Source: Myxococcales bacterium (GTDB taxonomy: Bacteria; Myxococcota_A; Polyangia; Palsa-1104; SHYY01). Taken from it: a stretch of DNA of 39,145 nucleotides. The translations under genes were made by a program, and so were the position numbers. The stretch lies in contig SHYY01000034.1 in the NCBI GenBank assembly GCA_009692555.1, positions 1-39,145 of the forward strand, given 5' to 3'. This document shows, piece after piece, positions 37,701 to 39,145 of the stretch (position 1 is its first letter; every line of letters begins with the position of its first letter). Under the pieces are notes generated by a model. The model was not told the origin of the DNA and searched no databases. It worked only from the letters and a program-made list of their open reading frames with translations.

Positions 37701-38970
37701 GCTGGCGGGAGGTGTCGACTCCTGGTCGCAGAGCCCGACTGCCGCTGCCGCCCGAAACGTCACCGGCCCTGCACGCTCGGCGGTCGCGGAGAGCGAAGCA
37801 GCGCGCCGGCTCGACGCCGTGTGGTCGTTGATCCGTGTTTTCCCGGCCTCCGCGCAGGGCGCCCTCACCGCCGCAGCCGCCGATATCGCCGCAGGTCCCC
37901 GTGGCCGGGCGATGCCACTGCTCTCGGCCCTCGCCTCGTTCGAAGGGGGACGCGCCCAGGCCGTGGCGGCCGAGGGGGCCTCCACCGTCGCGGGTCGCCC
38001 TTCGACCGGGGGCGGAGTCGCCGCCGGGCCCGGTGCCAGACCGGCCGTCGCCGAAAATATCTCCGGGCGAGCGCCCCGGGCTCTGGGTGCGCCGGCCAGC
38101 TACGTCGCCGGTCCGGCGGGCGCGCGGCGGGTCGTCGGTGCGCTCGATCGCACGGCGCTGCCCGGCGGGCGGATGCCACGGGGAGGCTACCTCTGGTCGC
38201 GGTCCGAGTCTTTCTCCGAGCACATCGGAGACTGGGCACCGCCGGCCACGGTCTCGGCCGCGCAGAGCGGAGCCGACGCCGCCCTGGCGGGCCATTCGTC
38301 CTGGGAGGGGATGACGCCCCTCTCCTCCCAATCGGTGCATGAGGCCTTCGGGGACTACCCGGTCGGCCCCGGCACGTCGACGGCGCGGCCCGCACGGAGC
38401 GGCAGTCTGGCGCGGCCGATGATCGCGGGTCCCGGGGGTGCGGGAGCGGGTCAGAGGACGCTCCGGCCCGAGGTGGCAGCCGCTTCGGCGATGCTCCAGG
38501 GGGACGCGGCGTCGTCGCTGCTCCAGCTGGTGACCGCGTCTTCCGGCGGCTCGGCGGCAGCTGCTTCGGGGAGCGGGTCGTCCTCATCGTCGCGCGCGCC
38601 CCAGCTCTCGCTGGTCCAGCCGTCGTCGGGCCCGGCGGTTTCGTCCGCTCCGGCGTCGGAGTCGTCGGCCAGGATCCTGGATGCGCTCCGCTCGCAGCAG
38701 CAGAACGCGCCCAGCGACGACCGCGTGACGCTGGCCGATCTCACCCTGGTCGCGGCCGCTTCCTCGACCCACCAGCTCGCCGCCAGCGACCATGTGGCGC
38801 AGTCGGCCCCGCACAATGCATCGCACTCGAGCGCCGGCAGCGCGAAGGCGTCGGGTGGTGAGAAGGAGAGCCCCGAGGCCGAGCGCCGAAAGATCGAGTC
38901 GATGGCGCGCGATGTGCTCGAGGAGGTCTATCGGATGTCCGAGGTCGGCCGCGAAAGGAGTGGAGATTAG
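34735..38970 (+). CDS. Very large Ala/Pro/Ser-rich protein of the eCIS operon
   Basis: A 1411-residue protein dominated by Ala, Pro, Ser, Val and Gly, with few predicted ordered segments. The N-terminus is helical (IASFERSTNALVARFAEPVRALGMRTLGFIDRIIGARLF), and an echo of it occurs near the middle (RASLDRFVDRLVGSRAARDARVLTVELPP). Another ordered patch is VWSLIRVFPASAQGALTAAAADIAAG. The C-terminus is a charged helix (ESPEAERRKIESMARDVLEEVYRMSEVGRERSG). Two exact 54-bp repeats lie at 35632-35739. It sits between the tube and LysM genes, where I know no standard eCIS component of this size. A length-setting, lumenal or surface role is conceivable; I assign none. Confidence 0.85.
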   Translation: MANGTAAPVPVFIPRTIASFERSTNALVARFAEPVRALGMRTLGFIDRIIGARLFESASVRPSAAAAGGVAGLIYARPWYEIEGARAAVRQRPVAQSRSVASPSAPAASAEEALNAPAPSAFNAPTIPAPLLGDVASSAAYDEEAPAALGFPQGAVEAPASVSLRASSAPAMEHVVNRPAPVAPTGQTEARRAPAPEYFAAAAQAPYTEPVAAIPAAGSPSAHAEPASPAVQVAAPQVVPAVDANPGPSPAQVEAITAAIRAEVAATAPSAQASPMPIAIPAVSTDSTSSARAPVAPAAAPPSPGATAAPLAERAGTAPPSPGATAAPLAERAGTAPPAVHQSPAAIASASSERGSRVAATPPADEARNAAPPEILAAREVLAAASSAVRELIAAEIVGARGGAASPRAAGLPAALATAVDALPLRGSLPPASALGRAFAHIQWVDRQVVRDAPQAGRTVHEGTESYVLLAPDHDDAQAPVSAQRAAGRTVDTALAAVPRTQTSESPQARTSARAEAASTLPRISEALLPRTSARAEAAPSTSSFVAPGPDAVDPPAGVAAPRTVTQSSPLAVAGTPGVADAAPVEPLQAAAPPRAVEPAQSPAAPVAEATTSAPVASPASQGEPQAAGPYAEPEKTAASLPFSGLVGTAAAAVAAAPAELPQVGGSAERAVAELAIGRVGAAPRSQVSALQSSAMPELRASSALVAPHDRRASLDRFVDRLVGSRAARDARVLTVELPPLGASSLRAALAPVGEFVRLREERGPVTGRPAIASSGVPSPASYQTAFPRDLVASAAAPVRPGAGSSLAAPSTRISDAPSAPADRIAVAASPPRLELAPLLARAQASAPISSAEPLALTRPGGIGGRSEQLAGTIGIRAAGFSVDFIEPDRLPAMLASRGGALELFQRWSASAQSASGGPTFAPPGEGSRTMVAPWEAASASRSQGLGAAQGVAASFANAGLPVAGAPAVSGASPAVAPSPTSAPAVGGELAGGVDSWSQSPTAAAARNVTGPARSAVAESEAARRLDAVWSLIRVFPASAQGALTAAAADIAAGPRGRAMPLLSALASFEGGRAQAVAAEGASTVAGRPSTGGGVAAGPGARPAVAENISGRAPRALGAPASYVAGPAGARRVVGALDRTALPGGRMPRGGYLWSRSESFSEHIGDWAPPATVSAAQSGADAALAGHSSWEGMTPLSSQSVHEAFGDYPVGPGTSTARPARSGSLARPMIAGPGGAGAGQRTLRPEVAAASAMLQGDAASSLLQLVTASSGGSAAAASGSGSSSSSRAPQLSLVQPSSGPAVSSAPASESSARILDALRSQQQNAPSDDRVTLADLTLVAAASSTHQLAASDHVAQSAPHNASHSSAGSAKASGGEKESPEAERRKIESMARDVLEEVYRMSEVGRERSGD
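35632..35739 (+). repeat. Two exact 54-bp direct repeats
   Basis: Each unit encodes the 18 residues APPSPGATAAPLAERAGT. The copies are identical at DNA level and are followed by the start of a third (GCGCCGCCC). The sequence suggests length change by slippage within the large eCIS protein. A shorter duplicated block encoding RTSARAEAA occurs at about 36257 and 36326. Confidence 0.9.
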
Positions 38971-38971
38971 T

Positions 38972-39145
38972 ATGCAGAAAGTGAAGATCAAAGCCACGGA
39001 GGGCTCCAAGCCCGAGGTGGACGCCCAGTTCAACCCGAAGGAGCTCCAGATCGACAAGACGGTCTCCTGGACACCGAAGAACTCGCACAAGGAAGACCCG
39101 GACCAGGAGTACAAGGAGCCGCAGTCGAGCAGCCTCTCTGTGACC
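38972..39145 (+). CDS. CIS tube/LysM protein, Afp7/Pvc7-like (cut by window edge)
   Basis: The first 58 codons read MQKVKIKATEGSKPEVDAQF, then NPKELQIDKTVSWTPKNSHK..., the N-terminal signature of the contractile-injection-system tube protein (Afp7/Pvc7), which normally continues into a LysM domain and links the tube to the spike/baseplate. AAAGGAGTGGAG just upstream and ATG 38972 follow the stop of the large gene by 1 nt. The rest lies outside the window. Confidence 0.85.
   Translation, partial: MQKVKIKATEGSKPEVDAQFNPKELQIDKTVSWTPKNSHKEDPDQEYKEPQSSSLSVT

Noticed and set aside
34522..38970. Long minus-strand open frames opposite the 1411-residue gene
   Set aside because: Long antisense frames are expected in very GC-rich coding DNA; they have no ribosome sites, domains or protein-like composition.

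Overview
The window is GC-rich double-stranded DNA with tightly packed genes and many stop/start overlaps (ATGA, GTGA, TTGA, TGATG). Cysteine-rich 'DxDC' lipoproteins, a PrkA-YhbH stress module, a sigma-54-like promoter and an extracellular contractile injection system (eCIS) operon suggest a Myxococcota (deltaproteobacterial) chromosome. This is inference from gene content; there is no rRNA or other taxonomic marker, and no tRNA was seen.

Layout. 1-5305 (minus): serine protein kinase gene prkA, a small gene, yhbH (DUF444), then at least four tandem paralogous small secreted proteins, one carrying a REP-like palindrome inserted in frame. 5444-6762 (plus): a membrane protein coupled to a sterol-desaturase-type hydroxylase. 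6764-8953 (minus): ruvX, mltG and a Cys-pair membrane protein. 9013-9362: a 350-bp non-autonomous mobile element with terminal inverted repeats, an 8-bp target duplication, inverted hexamer arrays and a collapsed four-helix-bundle (S23/IVP-like) gene. 9413-10368 (plus): DUF3467 and MmcQ/YjbR genes, followed by two truncated gene starts facing each other. 10646-12333 (minus): a saccharopine-dehydrogenase-like protein coupled to a membrane protein. 12367-16783 (minus): a coupled cassette of SGNH hydrolase, ferritin-like protein, carbamoyltransferase and DUF5989 protein, plus a Cys-rich lipoprotein. 16876-18455 (minus): LD-carboxypeptidase and a low-complexity protein. 18623-20636 (plus): an acyltransferase and an SDR-type epimerase separated by a 160-bp imperfect palindrome. 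20886-22187 (plus): a large Cys-rich lipoprotein with a terminator. 22372-24974 (minus): a B12-type radical SAM protein and a small Cys-rich partner. 24998-28646: rpiA (plus), a PHP-domain protein and a thioredoxin-like ferredoxin (minus), and a KamA-family aminomutase (plus).

28782 to the window end (plus): the first part of an eCIS operon. The order is Pvc16-like terminator protein (DUF4255), sheath 1, a two-domain tube-like protein, a phage E/41-type tail assembly chaperone, a DUF6760-like frame, sheath 2, a gp19-type tube, a 1411-residue Ala/Pro/Ser-rich protein, and the start of the LysM/CIS-tube (Afp7-like) gene. Baseplate, spike, ATPase and cargo genes would lie beyond 39145.

Main discovery candidate: the chaperone gene ends on a slippery heptamer (G GGG GGA) directly before its stop. 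A purine-rich Shine-Dalgarno-like tract lies upstream, and a 10-bp stem-loop starts 6 nt downstream. The -1 frame entered there is the DUF6760-like protein, which has no usable start codon of its own. This is the architecture of the lambda G/GT and P2 E/E' programmed frameshifts, here in an injection-system operon.
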